Shown here: positions 31,497 through 42,030 of the stretch, piece by piece
How positions within the stretch are numbered: position 1 is the first letter of the stretch
How the letters are laid out: every line of letters starts with the position of its first letter
Source of the DNA: Magnetococcales bacterium
GTDB taxonomy: Bacteria > Pseudomonadota > Magnetococcia > Magnetococcales > JADGCH01
DNA length: 42,030 bases
NCBI GenBank assembly: GCA_015229115.1
Contig: JADGCH010000019.1
Coordinates: 1-42,030, forward strand
Direction of reading: 5' to 3'
Position numbers and translations under genes: made by a program
The notes under the pieces: generated by a model
Database searches by the model: none
What the model saw: the letters and a program-made list of their open reading frames with translations, nothing else
What the model was told of the DNA's origin: nothing

Positions 31497-32561
31497 TCAG
31501 TGTAATGGATCCCTAAAATCAGCGAAGGTACCAACTGAATAACGCTGCTTAACCTCTAGCATATCGGGTAGAACTTTGTGCAGAATGGGAACAAGACTCG
31601 GATCAAAATGGATCCCAGCGTCTTTATCAATGACCTCTACTGCCGCCTCTGTTGACCAAACCTTTTTGTAGGGTCTGTCTGAAGTTAAAGCATCAAATAC
31701 GTCGGCAATTGCCACGATACGTCCAGCCAAAGGGATATCGCAACCCTTAATACCGTTGGGATAGCCTGAACCATCCCACTTCTCGTGGTGATTCAAAGCG
31801 ATTTCCCGAGCCATCTTCATCAGTTCGGAATTATGGATTCCAATGATGGTAGCCCCGTATTCCGAATGACAGCGCATGACCTCCCACTCTTCCTCATCAA
31901 GCTTGCCCGGTTTAAGCAAAATCCGGTCTGGAATACCAATTTTACCAATATCGTGCATAGGCGCAGCGTTAAACATTAATTCAGTCCATTCTTCGGAAAC
32001 ATTTATAGACTGGGCCATTAAGCGTGTATAATGGCTCATGCGAGCGATGTGTAAGCCTGTCTCGTTATCCCTGAACTCGGCGGCACTGCTTAGACGACGG
32101 ATAATTTCAATGCGCGTGTCCGTGAGTTCCCTGGTACGATCCCGGACCATTCGTTCCAGTTCTCGTTGTTGATTATACAAGGCCATGTGGGTACGGACCC
32201 GAATTTTCACAATAGGTGGGCTAATTGGTTTCGTAATATAGTCCACCGCTCCCAGCTCCAGCCCTTTAAGTTCATCCGTCATTTCAGCGTTGGCAGTGAT
32301 GAAAATGACGGGAATATGGGCAGTGGTTGGATCTGCCTTCAACTGCCGACACACCTCATACCCATCCATCTCTGGCATCACAACGTCTAAAAGAATCATG
32401 TCTGGTTTTTTCAGATCTTCCCTGATCCTACGTAACGCCTTCTCCCCACTCATGGTCGCCTTGACTTGGTAGTCGTTAACCAAAATACTACCAAGAATAC
32501 TTAAATTTTCCGGGGCATCGTCCACAACCAAAACAATAGGCTTTTCTGTATGATTCGTCAC
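31497..32561 (-). CDS. Response regulator with HD-GYP phosphodiesterase domain (RpfG-like)
   Basis: A 354-residue c-di-GMP phosphodiesterase regulator. The receiver has acceptor D59 (ILLDVVMPEMDG) and the DYITKPISPP motif. HD-GYP signatures are complete: ETGLHIARMSHY (166-177), MHDIGKIGIPD (HD at 203-204), CHSEYG, and NHHEKWDGSGYPNG (HHE at 258-260, GYP at 266-268), then AIADVFDALTSDRPYK. It should degrade c-di-GMP to pGpG or GMP when phosphorylated. The start is GTG at 32561 with AAAGGT 8 nt upstream. It lies 10 nt after the REC-GAF-HD gene in the same operon. Confidence 0.95.
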   Translation of the reverse strand: MTNHTEKPIVLVVDDAPENLSILGSILVNDYQVKATMSGEKALRRIREDLKKPDMILLDVVMPEMDGYEVCRQLKADPTTAHIPVIFITANAEMTDELKGLELGAVDYITKPISPPIVKIRVRTHMALYNQQRELERMVRDRTRELTDTRIEIIRRLSSAAEFRDNETGLHIARMSHYTRLMAQSINVSEEWTELMFNAAPMHDIGKIGIPDRILLKPGKLDEEEWEVMRCHSEYGATIIGIHNSELMKMAREIALNHHEKWDGSGYPNGIKGCDIPLAGRIVAIADVFDALTSDRPYKKVWSTEAAVEVIDKDAGIHFDPSLVPILHKVLPDMLEVKQRYSVGTFADFRDPLH

Positions 32562-32571
32562 AGTCGCACCT

Positions 32572-34770
32572 TTAATCTCTCGTTAATTTTGCACTGTCGA
32601 CGATATCTATTTGCTCCGGCAACAAGAACCGCTCCGCATATCTGAGATAAACACCGCTCGACAGGAATAATGCAAATAAATCGGCATCAATATGCTGATC
32701 TTTAACCATAAATGTCATGATTTTTAACGCTTCAGAGAGGGTTTTAGCCTTTTTATAAGGGCGATCTGAGGCGGTCAGTGCTTCAAATACATCGGCAATG
32801 GCCAATATACGGGCCTGAACCGATAGTTGATCTGGACCTAGCTGCCTAGGATAACCAGAGCCTTTGAGTGTTTCGTGGTGCGATCCAGCCAGATCAGGCA
32901 CTTGCTGCAGTTCCTTGGGAAATGGTAACTGTGTCAACATAATTATCGAGTAAATGATGTGTTCGTTAACCTTGAATCGTTCCTCATCGCTCAGCGTGCC
33001 ACGGGCAATACGCAAATTGTACAATTCACCGTAGTTGTAGAGGTGCTCGGGCACCGGCATGCGAATCCCCAGTGCTGAATTATATTTGAACGGTGCTTCC
33101 TGTCGTGGCACAATATGCCCGGGTTTGTCAGCCAGCAGCTGTTCTGCAACCGGCAGCGATGGTGCCGCAATGTTAGCCAGCCGTGTCAGTTCTACATGAG
33201 ATAGGCCAAGTCGGTCATCGAAATAACGCGTCCATTGCAAACCGGCAATACGCTCTAACCGGCTGACTTTATCGGGAGACATGAACTCACCACCGATATT
33301 ACATTGCGCCACAAAGGCAAAATCGTCCTCTAATGCGGTGATGCGTGCTGCCAAATCAGCCTGTATCTGCGTTGTATCCGCCCCAGGTAGTGCCATAGCC
33401 TGCAGAGCATCAATCGTGTAATCGCGGCGTAACACCTCAAACCGCATGCGGATCTCATGGATTCGGTTGTAGATGGTTTCCAACTTGGTGGCCTTATCAA
33501 CCACGTACTCTGGCGTGGTGACCTTGCCGCAATCATGCAACCAACCGGCCAGCTGAAAAGCTTTCCATTCATCTGACGTCATAGAAAAATCAGCAAGAGG
33601 TCCTGATGTGTCGTCACAAGCGGCCTGAGCTAATAATTGACCAATCTCCGGTACCCGTTCACAATGGCCGCCGGTATAGGGTGATTTAGCATCAATGGCA
33701 CTAGCAATAACCTTGATAACAGCATCGAATAATTGTTCCTGCTGCCGCAATAGCCGATGATTATCCAATAACACCCCAGCCTGGGATGCCAACGCCTCAG
33801 CCAGTTGAATCAGTTCCGGGTGAAACGGTATGATTTTTCCTGTGTCCGGATCTATGGCATTCAGCAACTGTAAGACACCAACCGACACGCCATTACGCGG
33901 CTTCAGTGCTACCGCCAACACGGACTGAGTGTGGTAGCCCGATGCGACATCAAACTGTTTAGCTCCTGAAACATCGAATGGGACCGTATCACTGTAAATA
34001 TCATCCAAACAAATTGATTCACCACTCAGCGCCACATGGACGGCAATAAAATGGTGGTTCCCTTGGCCAGTTTGTGGATCATAGAGCGGTAAAAAAGAGG
34101 TTGGCAACTGAATGTCATTGGAGCGGAAAGAAAATTCCAGCGTATTGTCTTCGGTGCGCAAGTAGAGGGTAGCCACATCGGCATGCGTTAGTTCCTTGCC
34201 TCCCATCAGAATGGTCTCTAATAATTTTAGTGTGTCGTGTTCGGCAGAGATGTCAATACCAATATCGACCAGTTTTTTTAATTTTTGTTGCGAAATGAGC
34301 AGCTGCTGCGTACGCTGCCTAACTTTTTCGTCGAGAACAGCATTCTGGTTTTTTAGCTGATCACGCGCCAACTTCAACTCAAGTTGATTGCGTACCCGAG
34401 CCATCAAAATGGGTGGGCTAATCGGCTTGGTGATGTAATCGACGGCCCCTAACGAGAGCCCTTTCTGCTCATCATCCACCTCACTTTTGGCCGTAAGAAA
34501 AATGACTGGAACATCACGGCTGGAAACTTCAGCCTTCAAAGCAGTTAATACCTGATAGCCATCCATACCTGGCATCATGATGTCCAACAGGATCAGATCT
34601 GGCAGAGCCGCTGACCAAACCGCTTTAAGAGCACGCTCCCCAGAATTGGCTACTTTGAGTCGGTAATGATCTTTGAGCAAATCAACCACTAAAGTGAGGT
34701 TATCGGGTGTGTCATCCACGACCAACACCAACGGTTTTCCAGGGCTGGCCATCATCATAGCCTCACTCAT
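32572..34770 (-). CDS. Response regulator REC-GAF-HD-GYP with large insertion
   Basis: A 732-residue protein. The receiver (about 13-135) has acceptor D63 and DYITKPISPP. A coiled coil leads to a GAF domain (about 175-340), then an HD domain split by an insertion: GGHCERVPEIG (367-377) and LHDCGK (HD at 412-413) are present. About 170 extra residues (about 420-590) follow before NEHIIYSI, and then SHHETLKGSGYP (HHE at 631-633) and AIADVFEALTASDRPYK. All metal and GYP residues look intact, so phosphodiesterase activity is plausible. The insertion is helical and charged, with no motif I recognise. Its stop is 10 nt before the next gene, and its ATG overlaps the PocR sensor gene (ATGA). Confidence 0.92.
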   Translation of the reverse strand: MSEAMMMASPGKPLVLVVDDTPDNLTLVVDLLKDHYRLKVANSGERALKAVWSAALPDLILLDIMMPGMDGYQVLTALKAEVSSRDVPVIFLTAKSEVDDEQKGLSLGAVDYITKPISPPILMARVRNQLELKLARDQLKNQNAVLDEKVRQRTQQLLISQQKLKKLVDIGIDISAEHDTLKLLETILMGGKELTHADVATLYLRTEDNTLEFSFRSNDIQLPTSFLPLYDPQTGQGNHHFIAVHVALSGESICLDDIYSDTVPFDVSGAKQFDVASGYHTQSVLAVALKPRNGVSVGVLQLLNAIDPDTGKIIPFHPELIQLAEALASQAGVLLDNHRLLRQQEQLFDAVIKVIASAIDAKSPYTGGHCERVPEIGQLLAQAACDDTSGPLADFSMTSDEWKAFQLAGWLHDCGKVTTPEYVVDKATKLETIYNRIHEIRMRFEVLRRDYTIDALQAMALPGADTTQIQADLAARITALEDDFAFVAQCNIGGEFMSPDKVSRLERIAGLQWTRYFDDRLGLSHVELTRLANIAAPSLPVAEQLLADKPGHIVPRQEAPFKYNSALGIRMPVPEHLYNYGELYNLRIARGTLSDEERFKVNEHIIYSIIMLTQLPFPKELQQVPDLAGSHHETLKGSGYPRQLGPDQLSVQARILAIADVFEALTASDRPYKKAKTLSEALKIMTFMVKDQHIDADLFALFLSSGVYLRYAERFLLPEQIDIVDSAKLTRD

Positions 34771-37571
34771 CGTGAAGGTCCTTTTTGTTGGTAGGAAGCC
34801 ATTTCAACTCGTGCCGCTTCAGCATCTTCAGCCAAACTCATAGCTACAGCGCGTTGTTGCATCATAATACTGGCCTGTCGTTTCAAGGTGTCTTGCGCCT
34901 TGTTGGCACGCCAGCGCTCCATGGAAATTGAAGCTACCATTTTGGCAAAACCCGATAAAAATCCCAAAATAGCCGGTACTCTTTGCTCATCCAATATAGG
35001 CGCTTCGGAAACTGCCCGCAAATAGTCCTGTTGTGGAAAACCAAACTCGTTCGCCTGCTGACGGAAGAAATCTTCATCAACACGGTTGAGATGGAATTGC
35101 CCAATGAAGACATTGGCAAGATGCTGGCCATCGACGATGATCGGAGAAGCACAATCGGTCATGCCATTTTTGCACCGGTACAAGGTAAAATCAGCTCCAT
35201 CGCTCAATTGGATGGCTAAATCGGTGTCACTCTCGATACAACGTGCACAAGTCATTGGGTGAACGCGGTGAAAATCGGTATAGGCACGTTGCCAGCGTGA
35301 TGACGCTAGTACCACACCTCTCAAGTCAATAATGGCCGCAGCAACTCCCACTGTCTCACAAAAATTCGAGAATAAAGCCTGTAACTCGCTCAGATCAACG
35401 AGATCCCCCAATTGCAGTGACTGTCTACTGTCAACAATGTCCTCCTCCTGTGCATCTATCACAACATCATCTATTTGCCCAGCCGAGTCCAAAGCCGTAA
35501 AAACCGGCTGCCTGCCAAGTTCATCGGCTAATACATTGACCTGACGTTTGAGATCAATGATACGCTGTTCCCGTCCTTGTGCCAGCCGGTTAAACCGCTC
35601 CACATCGACCATTTTCTCACGCAATGCCAAACTCTCACGTTGCGCTTTATCAGCCCGTTTTTGCTCAGCAATGTCGACAAAAGTGCCCACTAAACCACTG
35701 GGAGTCCCATCAGCCTTACGAAATCCAGAGACGAAATAGAGTGTCTCGTGAAAGACACCATCAGCAAAGGGGATCAACATTTCTCGGCGCACACTACCCG
35801 CCTCGGCAATGGTCGCCTCATCCTCGGCCTGATAGGCAATCCGATCCGCTTCAGGTAAATATTCGAGATCCAATACCCGCTTACCAATTAAATCTCCTCG
35901 TGACACATTAAATATCTGCTCATAAGCGGTATTAAACCCGAGGAACCGGGTGTCCGGGCCCTTATAAAAAACTGGATATGGAATCGCATTGATCAAATCT
36001 TGTTGAAACGCGGCTTGATCACGCAATGCCTGCTGCATACGCTCGCGTTCCGTGATATCGCGCATGGATGAGCAGTTGACAGCCACAATGGGCATGAGGG
36101 CTGCCAAAATGGCGTGCTTATCAGCATCGAAAGGTTCGATCATGGCTAATAGCAACACACCCAATAAGCGATCTGCGTGTATAATAGGCTGTAAGGTAAG
36201 TAAACCAGGCGTTAGTTCACCAACTCCCAACACAATTCGTATGGCTTGGCCATTTGGATGGGAGACCGTTAACGGTGCCTGATCACGTGCACATTGGCCC
36301 ACTAGTCCCTGGCCAATCGCCACCGGTGCGATGTCACTCAACATCACACCATAACCACCTATTGGATCGAGCCTCTGGCTCTCGTCATCCAGTACGTAAA
36401 CCACGCCATAATCAGCGTCTAACAGTGGCATAACGTGAAACATCAAACGTTTTGCTAAATCAGCCAGTGAGTTCGCTTGTTGCAGTTCCGTGGCAATTCG
36501 CGCCATGTGTGCCTTGATAAAGGCGTCAACTTCCAACTTTCTGGTATAGATGGTGAGTTCCTGTTCAGCCTGTTGTCGCCTCCGTTCTGACTGCTGCATA
36601 CGGCGTTGTACCAACAGCACGACAGCACCCATCACAACCAGTAACAGTACAGTACCTGCGGCTATTTTGATCTGACGATCCAGCAACATCAACTGGTCAA
36701 GGTCATTCAATAACACCAAATGCCAGTCCCCATGCGGGTCGTTCCAGTGTACTGGTGCCTTGGCGACGGCATAACGGCGACCGTTTGCAGCAACAATAGG
36801 ATTTCGCGTATCAAATGGCAGTGCTGCCGGCACAGCAGCATCGAATACCTTACCAAACTGCTTCAGATCACGAATCGTCTTCATGCGTTCTGGCGTGGTC
36901 TCTCCATCCAATAACATGACAAAATCGTCACGGTTGCTGGCAAATGTGATGCCTTGCGGTGACAGCAGCAGTGACGGGCCATGAGACCAAGTTCTGAGTA
37001 TCGAATCGACTCGTTCAAGGTCAAGTCGCGCCACGGTAACGCCAATAACAGGCGCACGGGGTGATGTTTCCCTAAATAAAGGTGCCGCAAAATAGAGCGA
37101 GCGCTGTCCCGTTGTCGTACCAACAGCAGCGTAGACGTTCTGTTTGCCCTGCATGGCAATCTGAAAATAGGGGCGAAATTTGACATCGACACCAGTGAGG
37201 GTCACGCCCATTGTGTACCAACAGGATTGGACGATGCCATTCGAGTTGACCACATACACACCGTTAGCCTGGTGAAACTCACCAACGGCTTGTAACGTCT
37301 CCATCACGCTTTGGTCATGCAGTGGCACCGCGCCACGAACAACATCCTTGATGGGCTGGTTGACTAGCCCTAATAGTGCTACCGATCCCATCACGTTGCC
37401 ATTGAGGGTCACGGCCATCATCTCGATAGCACGGCGCTTGACATCGGTTCCCAACAGCCAGACAGAATCTTTTTCAAGCAGGTAGCGCGTCATTTCGATG
37501 GCTGCTGTGGCCGCTGTAGCGGAAAAAACCAGGAAAGCAACCCCAATCAACAACCGACGCACCCGTCTCAC
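34767..37571 (-). CDS. Membrane sensor Cache-GAF-PAS-PocR without output domain
   Basis: A 934-residue sensor. TM1 (about 6-25) and TM2 (about 303-322) flank a periplasmic double-Cache domain ([20 protein letters not shown] region, about 30-295). Inside the cell are a GAF domain (about 355-505; [12 protein letters not shown]), a PAS domain (about 520-640; [20 protein letters not shown]) and a PocR domain (about 725-890; [19 protein letters not shown]) with four Cys: C775 and C778 (CARC), C800 and C807. No kinase, cyclase or receiver follows, only a coiled coil, so it must signal by contact. Its GAF resembles that of the kinase encoded just upstream. The GTG start at 37571 overlaps the kinase stop (GTGA), with GGAG about 9 nt upstream. 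Confidence 0.88.
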   Translation of the reverse strand: MRRVRRLLIGVAFLVFSATAATAAIEMTRYLLEKDSVWLLGTDVKRRAIEMMAVTLNGNVMGSVALLGLVNQPIKDVVRGAVPLHDQSVMETLQAVGEFHQANGVYVVNSNGIVQSCWYTMGVTLTGVDVKFRPYFQIAMQGKQNVYAAVGTTTGQRSLYFAAPLFRETSPRAPVIGVTVARLDLERVDSILRTWSHGPSLLLSPQGITFASNRDDFVMLLDGETTPERMKTIRDLKQFGKVFDAAVPAALPFDTRNPIVAANGRRYAVAKAPVHWNDPHGDWHLVLLNDLDQLMLLDRQIKIAAGTVLLLVVMGAVVLLVQRRMQQSERRRQQAEQELTIYTRKLEVDAFIKAHMARIATELQQANSLADLAKRLMFHVMPLLDADYGVVYVLDDESQRLDPIGGYGVMLSDIAPVAIGQGLVGQCARDQAPLTVSHPNGQAIRIVLGVGELTPGLLTLQPIIHADRLLGVLLLAMIEPFDADKHAILAALMPIVAVNCSSMRDITERERMQQALRDQAAFQQDLINAIPYPVFYKGPDTRFLGFNTAYEQIFNVSRGDLIGKRVLDLEYLPEADRIAYQAEDEATIAEAGSVRREMLIPFADGVFHETLYFVSGFRKADGTPSGLVGTFVDIAEQKRADKAQRESLALREKMVDVERFNRLAQGREQRIIDLKRQVNVLADELGRQPVFTALDSAGQIDDVVIDAQEEDIVDSRQSLQLGDLVDLSELQALFSNFCETVGVAAAIIDLRGVVLASSRWQRAYTDFHRVHPMTCARCIESDTDLAIQLSDGADFTLYRCKNGMTDCASPIIVDGQHLANVFIGQFHLNRVDEDFFRQQANEFGFPQQDYLRAVSEAPILDEQRVPAILGFLSGFAKMVASISMERWRANKAQDTLKRQASIMMQQRAVAMSLAEDAEAARVEMASYQQKGPSR

Positions 37572-40500
37572 AAAACAATCTCCAATGTCTGGGCAACTGA
37601 CCTAAGCTGGATCAGTGCTGCCTCAAAATCATACTGTTCCACCTGTACTTTCAGTTGCCTGGCTGCTGGTTCGTGACCAATAACGCCTATTTGGTAACGA
37701 ACACTCTCCGTCAGATGTACTGCAGCAACGTCATCCTCAGCCAATAATAGGGCTAACTGCCGCATTTCGTGGATCAACTTGTCCCAATCTATGGTTACAG
37801 ATTCCAGTGCCGCCGTAGCGGGCAACTCATCTGACCGACCCACGGCCATCACAATACGCCCCAACAGGGTCCGTAGTTGTTGATCCATAGCATCCAGAGC
37901 TGCCACCACTCCTTCCATCTCACCCCGTTTAAGCATACCCTCAACTGTGGCGGCGGATTGAGCCATTTCTGTAGCACCAATATTACCGGCCAATCCTTTG
38001 ACCGTGTGGGCTGCACGCATTGCAGTCTCGATATGATTGTCGTTGAGGTCAGTTTTAATACGTTCCACCACGTCGGCCTGGGTTTCGTTAAAGCGATGCA
38101 ACAATTTGCGCAATAACTTCGCATTGCCACCAACCCGCTGCAACGCTTCGCCAATGTTCAGACCTGGAATATCTGGTACCCCATCGACCACAGGTTCATC
38201 TTGACGTACCTGGTCAGCACTCACGGTCAAATGCTTTGGCTTGATCCACTGTGCCAGGGTAAGAAACAAATGGGCTACATCAATTGGTTTGGCAATATGG
38301 TCGTTCATGCCGCACGCGACGCACTTTTCCTTGTCTCCAGCCATGGCATTGGCCGTCATAGCCAAGATGGGCAGGCGAACAAAACGATCATCTTGACGAA
38401 TCTTTCGGGTCGCCTCAAAACCATCCATCACGGGCATCTGGCAATCCATCAATACCCCATCGTAGTCACCACCACGTACTTTCTCGAGAGCTTCCAAACC
38501 GTTGTTGGCAACATCCACTCGCAACCCAGCACTTTGCAACAGCTCTAGTGCCAGTTCCTGGTTCACCGCATTATCTTCTACCAGCAACAAATAAGCACCC
38601 TTCACCTGCTGAGCAGCTTCTTGATAATTATTATGCTTTTCATGTTTACGTGTGCTTTGGGCTACTTCCTTACCGAGCGCATTGAGGATACTGTCAAGCA
38701 TGGTTGAAGGACTGACTGGTTTAACCAATACGCCATTGATATGTACCCCGGCAGCTTGTTGCAGTAGTTCCTCGCGACTGTGGGCGGTCACCATGATGAA
38801 AGTGGGCGTTGTTGATAATTTTCTGTCAGCACGAATGCGCTTGATGGTTTCCACACCATCCATGCCGGGCATCATCCAGTCCATGAGTACTAACCCGTAG
38901 GGTCGATGCTCAAGGTGGGCCTGCTCCAGTTCACCGATGGCCTCACCACCACTGCTCACCGCCGTGGCATCAAATTTAAGAGAGATCAAAATACCGAGCA
39001 GAATTTCCCGCGCACTGGCATTGTCATCCACGACCATGACACGCATTCCGCGCGCATCGTCGGTACTGACTGACGGGCGTCTCTGCTCATGCTGCACACC
39101 AAATTTTGCGGTAAAATGGAAAGTGCTGCCCTGACCTAGTCGGCTGTCAACACCGATGCTGCCCCCCATCATCTCTACGAGGCGCTTGCTGATGGTCAAC
39201 CCTAAACCGGTTCCACCGTATTTGCGGGTGGTGGAAGCGTCGGCCTGCGCAAAGGCACTAAATAACTTGTTACGCTGTTCCTCGGTAAGACCGATACCGG
39301 TATCCCGGATTTCGAAACGTAACCATACACTGCTTCCTGCATCGGTAGATTCATCGGTAACTTTGTGTACAGCTACCGTAACCTCACCCCTTTCGGTAAA
39401 TTTGATGGCATTGTTGACCAGATTGATCACCACCTGTCCCAGTCGTAGTGGGTCACCGATAAGGGCCGTCGGTACATCGGTACCTACATCAAACAGTAGC
39501 TCCAATCCTTTATCTTGCGCCTTGATGACCGATAGATCAGCCAGGTGTTCCATGACATCTTCGAGGTAGAAATCAACACATTCAAACTGCATCTTACCGG
39601 CTTCAATCTTCGAGAAATCAAGGATATCGTTGATAATACCGAGTAAATTTTTGGCAGCAACATCAACTTTTTCTATGTAGTTGCGCTGCCTGGAGTCAAG
39701 ATTGGTCTGCAGTGCCAAATGCGACATACCGATGATGGCGTTCATGGGGGTACGGATCTCATGGCTCATATTGGCCAAAAAGTCGCTTTTGGCTTTCGTC
39801 GCCTCTTCAGCCATCTCTTTGGCCTCCTGCAATTTGCGCTCGGCCTCTTTCTGATCGGTGATATCTTGTGTTACACCGTACATATCGGTCGGGTTGCCAT
39901 CGGCATCTCTGACGATATGGCCCACCGCATGGATCCACACGACTTCACCATCGATTGGACGTTTATACGCATACGTTGCATCATATCTCGGTACACGCCC
40001 ATCAAGGGCAGCCTGATAGTTTGCTAACGTTGCTTCTGCAGCAACTTTGTCCCCTGCAACAACGTTGGCAAGCCATTCGTCCATCAAGTGATAACGCCAA
40101 CCCTCACGAGGTGGGTCACCAAAAATGGTCGCTGCACGTTGTGATGAAATATAACAACCTGACTCATCGAGAGGCAGCGGTATGTGCCAATACCCCGCTT
40201 TAGTCAGATCAAGGGCATTATCGTTGAGAAAATTGGTCAACCTCAGTTTTTCCTCAACCAATTTACGCTCGGTAATATCACGAAATACTACCACGGTTCC
40301 AACAATACCACCCTCCCCATACACCGGTGTCACGGAGTACTCAACTGGTAACGATGTACCATCTTGGCGCCATAATACTTCATCGGCCACTGTCCTAGGC
40401 TGTCCATCCCGTGAAGTCAAATACATAGAACATCGGTTGGACGGAAAAGTGCTGCCATCGGGGTAGGTGTGATGCACCAAATCGTGCATAGGCACCCCGA

Positions 40501-41926
40501 TTAACTCTTGCTCTGTGTAACCGAGTAACTTGGGAACAGCTGGGTTAGCGAAGGTCATGCGACCCTCGATATCCATACCCAGGATCCCGTCTCTAACCGA
40601 AGCCAAAATCAGGCGAGTACGCTCCTCGGCTTGTGCCAGGATAGTCTGACTGGTTTCCAAGGCCTGCCTCTGTGCCAACAAAGAGGATTTTTGTGCTTCA
40701 AGTTCCTCGGCCTGTTCCTCCATCAACCGTGCCTGTTCAGACAACCGAATGTTGTTTTCCTCTAATTCATCACGGCGGGCCAGAAGCTGCTGCTCTGACG
40801 TCGCTAATGCCTGCGCTTGTGCCTGAGACTGTTGCAACAACCTCTTCGTTGTGACATAACCATCCAAAATGGCCAATTTAACAGCCATAACGGGCAATAA
40901 TATCTCCAACAAAGCCGTTTGTTGCTGGTTAAAAGAGGTTAACGAGCCCAATTCGAGCACGGCTAACACTTTTTCATGGTGTATGACTGGAAAAATCAAT
41001 ACTGAATGAACCGTAAGCAGGCCAATGCCAGCCGATACACCCACCTTGTCATTTCCAGACAGTGTCAAGGTAATGGATCTCTGATCCAGGGCCGACTGTC
41101 CAACCAAACCCTGACCCCAGGCAAAGCGGCCAGCATGAAGAACATCATCACAACCGTAGCCACCCACTCTTTGCAACACGGTGGCGTCGGAATCGGGAAT
41201 ATACAGGGCACCATAAACCAACCCCATAAGGGGTGCCAATCGTGCCGTTAACACATTGCCAAAATCAGCAAAACTGGTGACGGTCTGCAGCACCTCATCC
41301 AAATCTGCCAAAGTCTGCTTGATCTGACGCTGCGACTCTAACAGTTGCGCACTGACTTGCAGCACCTTGACCGAACGCGCTATGGCACCAATTTCATTGT
41401 CATACTCAGTATATGGTATGGTTATATCCAATTGGTTATTAGCAACACCCTCGATGCTACCACGTAAATTCTCAAGTGGACTACGAATGGATACACTGAT
41501 CAGCAAGCCAAAGGTAACGCCCCCGACTATGCCTAGGACCAGCAACCCCAGTGCCAGTTGTTCGGTACGCTTCGCTAACGCGATGCTCTGTATCGCTAAC
41601 TCTGCTGCCCCTTTTTGCTTGGCCTGGGTGATAGCCGCCAATGCGTCGTCTGCACTGGTATTAATCTGTCTAAAATCAGGACTGAGTGTTAACTGCAGCG
41701 CTGCTCCACTACGAGAAAATTCGTCTTTCTCCAGTAAGACAATTACTTGATCGACGTTGCGCATGTATTGAGCGAACGCAGCATCGAACTCGTCCAATTT
41801 ACGGACAACTTCGTCGCGGAAAATGCGTTTGCGTCCCTCGGCTAATTCTATTCTTAACAAGGTCTCAGCATCTACCAAGGTTTTACGGGCTTTGTCTCGT
41901 TCATCCTGATTGGGTGCCAGCATCAT
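37568..41926 (-). CDS. Giant hybrid histidine kinase, N-terminus truncated
   Basis: The reading frame gives 1452 residues from the ATG pair at 41926. Order: a partial four-helix-bundle sensor, TM (about 123-145), HAMP (about 146-200), GAF (about 210-350), coiled coil (about 360-435), PAS (about 436-555), PAS (about 565-690), HisKA with H722 ([11 protein letters not shown]), HATPase ([23 protein letters not shown]), receiver 1 (D1016), receiver 2 (D1161) and HPt (H1307 in [11 protein letters not shown]): a full internal phosphorelay. The N-terminal membrane helix that should precede the sensor is missing. In frame, family-like sequence ([15 protein letters not shown]) continues upstream of the ATG to about 41971, then turns unrelated, with a stop at 41996-41998. 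The ATG is thus internal, and the gene is probably disrupted at its head. Confidence 0.85.
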   Translation of the reverse strand: MMLAPNQDERDKARKTLVDAETLLRIELAEGRKRIFRDEVVRKLDEFDAAFAQYMRNVDQVIVLLEKDEFSRSGAALQLTLSPDFRQINTSADDALAAITQAKQKGAAELAIQSIALAKRTEQLALGLLVLGIVGGVTFGLLISVSIRSPLENLRGSIEGVANNQLDITIPYTEYDNEIGAIARSVKVLQVSAQLLESQRQIKQTLADLDEVLQTVTSFADFGNVLTARLAPLMGLVYGALYIPDSDATVLQRVGGYGCDDVLHAGRFAWGQGLVGQSALDQRSITLTLSGNDKVGVSAGIGLLTVHSVLIFPVIHHEKVLAVLELGSLTSFNQQQTALLEILLPVMAVKLAILDGYVTTKRLLQQSQAQAQALATSEQQLLARRDELEENNIRLSEQARLMEEQAEELEAQKSSLLAQRQALETSQTILAQAEERTRLILASVRDGILGMDIEGRMTFANPAVPKLLGYTEQELIGVPMHDLVHHTYPDGSTFPSNRCSMYLTSRDGQPRTVADEVLWRQDGTSLPVEYSVTPVYGEGGIVGTVVVFRDITERKLVEEKLRLTNFLNDNALDLTKAGYWHIPLPLDESGCYISSQRAATIFGDPPREGWRYHLMDEWLANVVAGDKVAAEATLANYQAALDGRVPRYDATYAYKRPIDGEVVWIHAVGHIVRDADGNPTDMYGVTQDITDQKEAERKLQEAKEMAEEATKAKSDFLANMSHEIRTPMNAIIGMSHLALQTNLDSRQRNYIEKVDVAAKNLLGIINDILDFSKIEAGKMQFECVDFYLEDVMEHLADLSVIKAQDKGLELLFDVGTDVPTALIGDPLRLGQVVINLVNNAIKFTERGEVTVAVHKVTDESTDAGSSVWLRFEIRDTGIGLTEEQRNKLFSAFAQADASTTRKYGGTGLGLTISKRLVEMMGGSIGVDSRLGQGSTFHFTAKFGVQHEQRRPSVSTDDARGMRVMVVDDNASAREILLGILISLKFDATAVSSGGEAIGELEQAHLEHRPYGLVLMDWMMPGMDGVETIKRIRADRKLSTTPTFIMVTAHSREELLQQAAGVHINGVLVKPVSPSTMLDSILNALGKEVAQSTRKHEKHNNYQEAAQQVKGAYLLLVEDNAVNQELALELLQSAGLRVDVANNGLEALEKVRGGDYDGVLMDCQMPVMDGFEATRKIRQDDRFVRLPILAMTANAMAGDKEKCVACGMNDHIAKPIDVAHLFLTLAQWIKPKHLTVSADQVRQDEPVVDGVPDIPGLNIGEALQRVGGNAKLLRKLLHRFNETQADVVERIKTDLNDNHIETAMRAAHTVKGLAGNIGATEMAQSAATVEGMLKRGEMEGVVAALDAMDQQLRTLLGRIVMAVGRSDELPATAALESVTIDWDKLIHEMRQLALLLAEDDVAAVHLTESVRYQIGVIGHEPAARQLKVQVEQYDFEAALIQLRSVAQTLEIVL

Positions 41927-41974
41927 CTGGCGTAAACTGCGTCCGATACGGATTAAATTAATATTAGCTTCTTT

Positions 41975-42030
41975 GGAGCCTGTCGCAGAATGGGCTCATG
42001 ATATGGTAGAATAGCCGTTGTTGGCTACCC
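41975..42030. mobile_element. Probable insertion-sequence end interrupting the kinase gene (partial)
   Basis: From about 41975 to the window edge the sequence is unrelated to the kinase. It starts with GAGCCTGTCGCAGAATGGG, which looks like the terminal inverted repeat of IS5-superfamily elements (many begin GAG/GGG-CCTGT). It also holds GAGCC/GGCTC arms (41976-41980 and 41993-41997). It begins within about 4 bp of the point where kinase homology stops. No transposase is visible because the element would continue outside the window. This is inference from the junction and from recall of terminal repeats. Confidence 0.4.

Overview
The window comes from a Gram-negative, probably free-living and motile proteobacterium. 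The grounds are the HscA/Fdx/IscX iron-sulfur chaperone genes, an RND efflux pump with its periplasmic adaptor, a periplasmic haem-type chemoreceptor, a DUF4212/SSS symporter pair and a large phosphorelay/cyclic-di-GMP load. Base composition is moderately GC-rich, dropping by eye after about 30.4 kb. A magnetotactic-coccus (Magnetococcia) type genome is a guess only; nothing here proves the lineage. Genes are tightly packed, with many 1-4 nt start/stop overlaps. I see no rRNA, tRNA, CRISPR array or complete insertion sequence.

Layout. 0-0.4 kb: 3' part of a BrnT toxin gene overlapping a short BrnA-like antitoxin gene. 0.4-1.0 kb (-): a DEDDh exonuclease. 1.1-5.1 kb (+): the DEAH helicase HrpA. 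5.1-10.2 kb (-): a coupled operon of adaptor, RND pump, a small STI1-type periplasmic protein and the DNA repair glycosylase Tag, with a readable sigma70-type promoter at 10292-10320. 10.3-11.6 kb (+): an MFS transporter. 11.63-11.97 kb: a 348-bp non-coding stretch rich in inverted repeats. 12.0-14.4 kb (+): ndk-rlmN-mak, overlapping each other.

14.4-23.2 kb is one co-directional minus-strand run, read in order: a cyclic-nucleotide-binding-like/CBS/nucleotidyltransferase (DUF294) protein, a DnaQ-like exonuclease that has lost catalytic residues, hscA, fdx, iscX, a REC-PAS-kinase-REC hybrid kinase, a stand-alone receiver, and a chemoreceptor with a periplasmic CxxCH haem-attachment motif. Head-to-head with it, 23.35-28.1 kb (+) carries a second DUF294 protein, an intact exonuclease and the DUF4212/SSS symporter pair. 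The two divergent arms therefore look like a duplicated DUF294-exonuclease module in which one exonuclease decayed. 28.1-30.4 kb holds a diguanylate cyclase with a cNMP-binding-like domain and a divergent Sel1-repeat protein.

30.45-42.0 kb (-) is a five-gene signalling operon. It encodes a giant hybrid kinase (TM-HAMP-GAF-PAS-PAS-HisKA-HATPase-REC-REC-HPt), a Cache-GAF-PAS-PocR membrane sensor with no output domain, and three tandem REC-HD paralogues: a canonical HD-GYP, an HD-GYP with a large insertion, and a catalytically degenerate HD. The first gene lacks its expected N-terminal membrane segment. Its homology stops within a few bases of a sequence resembling an IS terminal repeat (about 41975), so the operon head appears to be broken by a mobile element running off the right edge.

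The most unusual items are the duplicated DUF294/exonuclease module, the three HD-GYP relatives of differing catalytic integrity behind a truncated kinase, the haem-type chemoreceptor downstream of iron-sulfur genes, and the foldable leader before ndk.
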